Below are positions 62,631-64,000 of a stretch of DNA of 64,000 nucleotides, in pieces. Made by a program: the position numbers and the translations under genes. Source of the stretch: Rodentibacter sp901420285 (GTDB lineage: Bacteria > Pseudomonadota > Gammaproteobacteria > Enterobacterales > Pasteurellaceae); NCBI RefSeq assembly GCF_041734645.1, contig NZ_CP162010.1, forward strand, positions 868,001 through 932,000. The letters are read 5' to 3'. Position 1 is the stretch's first letter; every line of letters begins with the position of its first letter. The notes beneath the pieces were generated by a model. The model saw only the letters and a list, made by a program, of their open reading frames with translations. It did not search any database and was not told the origin of the DNA.

Positions 62631-64000
62631 TTAAAAGGTTCCACCCACACCCATAAATTTTTCTACAAGATTGGCAACTTTTTGGAAAATACTTTGTTTT
62701 TTCTTGAGATAGTTTGGGTTTGTTAATGGGCTCATTTTCGGCAGTACGTTATTGAGATCAGTCCCGTTTTCGCTGGCATAACCACGTTTAAGAGAAGCTG
62801 AAATATAGCGTTTTGCCTCGGTTTCATTGAGCTTTTCTTCGGTAATTAATGCAGAAATTTCTTTTTTCTGTTCTTGTTGTGCAAAAGTAAAGAAAGCTTC
62901 AATGATATTTGCTTTATCTGAAATTACATCTAAATCCGTTTGATTAATAAAATCCACAATCAAACTTTCTTTTGCTCGGTTTCCTAGGCTTGCTCGAATG
63001 ATAGATCGAATTTCATCGATGAGTTCAGATTTATTTTTCGTTTTCTTATTGCGTTCGAAAATCAATTCTAAGATGTAATCCAGATTGATTTCTTGGGATT
63101 TTAATAAATCTACTTCAAACACTACATCGTCCCAATCAATCGTCGATTTTGCTTTTTCCTCGCCATCTTTTTGACGACGGAGCCAATCCCGAATATCGTT
63201 GTAAGTCGAACGGTAATTTTGAATGCGGCGTTCGCTTGGCATATTAATGGGTTGCATTTCAGCAAAAGCTTCATCGGTTAAATAATATCTTTCTTTAAAG
63301 GCTTCAACGGCTTTTGCATCGCTGGTATCGAGTGATTGAAATGCTTGCAAAGCGGCGAATTCGTCATAATTTTGCAGAATATTTTCAACCCGCAAATATT
63401 CACCAAATAATTTCACAAAGTCTTTCTTATCTTTTTCCGTTTGAATTTCACTTGGATCAGGAAATTTTTCTTTTAGCTCAGTCACAATATCAACATATCC
63501 ACGGCAAGCAACACCGGCATCGGTAAAGCCTTCCATATATTGTTGATAACTTTTTTCCAGCACGACATTGCGTGTATTGGACTTACCGAAAAGCGTAATG
63601 GCATCAATAGTGTCTTGTTCCAAATCGCGGAAGGTCACGATGTTGCCAAAACTTTTAGTGCTGTTATAAATGCGGTTTGTGCGTGAATAAGCTTGAATCA
63701 AACCATGGTAACGCAAGTTTTTATCTACAAATAACGTGTTTAACATCGGCGCATCAAAACCGGTTAAAAACATCCCAACGACAATCAATAAATCCACTTC
63801 TTTATTTTTGACGCGTTTGGCTAAATCACGATAGTAGTTCTGGAAAGATTTACCATCCACATCGTAATTTGTCGCAAAATAGTTGTTGTAATCGACAATG
63901 GCTGATTTTAAAAATTCTTTGGCAGTAGAATTCATCGCTTCCACTTCAAAACTTTCATCCGCAATATCCCCAATGGCGTCTTGTTCTTCATTGGCGGCAA
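62631..64000 (-). CDS. hsdR: Type I restriction enzyme R subunit, C-terminal part (5' end outside window)
   Basis: The frame is open to the window edge, so only the last 456 residues are seen. They include the end of the helicase region: LLIVVGMFLTGFDAPMLNTL and LIQAYSRTNRIYNSTKSFG, corresponding to motifs V and VI of the translocase, then the helical C-terminal domain that binds the HsdM/HsdS core. HsdR translocates DNA by ATP hydrolysis and cleaves far from the recognition site. hsdM and hsdS are presumably further upstream, beyond the window. It sits where trpG would be expected from the Haemophilus gene order. Confidence 0.9.
   Translation of the reverse strand, partial: AANEEQDAIGDIADESFEVEAMNSTAKEFLKSAIVDYNNYFATNYDVDGKSFQNYYRDLAKRVKNKEVDLLIVVGMFLTGFDAPMLNTLFVDKNLRYHGLIQAYSRTNRIYNSTKSFGNIVTFRDLEQDTIDAITLFGKSNTRNVVLEKSYQQYMEGFTDAGVACRGYVDIVTELKEKFPDPSEIQTEKDKKDFVKLFGEYLRVENILQNYDEFAALQAFQSLDTSDAKAVEAFKERYYLTDEAFAEMQPINMPSERRIQNYRSTYNDIRDWLRRQKDGEEKAKSTIDWDDVVFEVDLLKSQEINLDYILELIFERNKKTKNKSELIDEIRSIIRASLGNRAKESLIVDFINQTDLDVISDKANIIEAFFTFAQQEQKKEISALITEEKLNETEAKRYISASLKRGYASENGTDLNNVLPKMSPLTNPNYLKKKQSIFQKVANLVEKFMGVGGTF

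Overview
The window comes from a gammaproteobacterium of the Pasteurellaceae, most likely Aggregatibacter, with the A. aphrophilus group fitting best. The evidence is the Haemophilus-type 9-mer uptake signal AAGTGCGGT (13 exact copies found by eye), Haemophilus-like gene clusters (split trp genes, ribH-nusB-thiL-pgpA, sspAB, oadGAB), and an adhesin anchor of the YadA/EmaA type followed by an HMW1C-like N-glycosyltransferase. The species name is inference. There are no rRNA or tRNA genes, no CRISPR array and no prophage in view.

Layout. 0-4 kb: the 3' end of a trimeric autotransporter, an uncharacterised TPR/GT9-like glycosyltransferase and an HMW1C-like cytoplasmic N-glycosyltransferase, probably one adhesin-modification cluster. 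4-9 kb: a macA-macB-TolC-like efflux operon on the minus strand. 9-20 kb: glnS, ribH-nusB-thiL-pgpA, a LysE-type exporter, dapB, a YfaE-like ferredoxin, a BAX-inhibitor membrane protein, argR and mdh. 20-27 kb: a candidate CRP-linked small RNA, then sucAB and sucCD. 27-42 kb: housekeeping genes (yciO-like, rluB, cysB, prmB/smrB, topA, metF, rplM-rpsI with a structured leader, sspAB, trpBA, ydfG). 42-45.4 kb: the sodium-pumping oxaloacetate decarboxylase operon oadGAB. 45.4-52.5 kb: an accessory stretch with two orphan genes, putA-putP and a frameshifted formate/nitrite transporter. 52.7-59.4 kb: a hydrogenase-2 type operon hybOABCDE plus a hypC/hybG gene, behind an FNR-type site. 59.6-62.6 kb: trpD-trpCF and a tautomerase-like gene. 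62.6-64 kb: the 3' part of a type I restriction hsdR gene that runs off the window.

Metabolic theme. Partial TCA genes (mdh, sucABCD), oxaloacetate decarboxylase, proline catabolism, uptake hydrogenase and FNR/CRP-like sites suit a facultative anaerobe living by mixed fermentation and fumarate-type respiration.

The most unusual signal is a dispersed oligonucleotide with core CAATGCGGTGCT (usually TTCAATGCGGTGCTATTTT). I count roughly 35 strong copies in both orientations, as terminator-like inverted pairs, as 24-nt tandem arrays, at the centre of about 150-bp palindromic elements, and inside genes. It outnumbers the classic AAGTGCGGT signal almost everywhere except the putA-putP segment. It behaves like a diverged uptake-signal dialect or a very active small repeat family.
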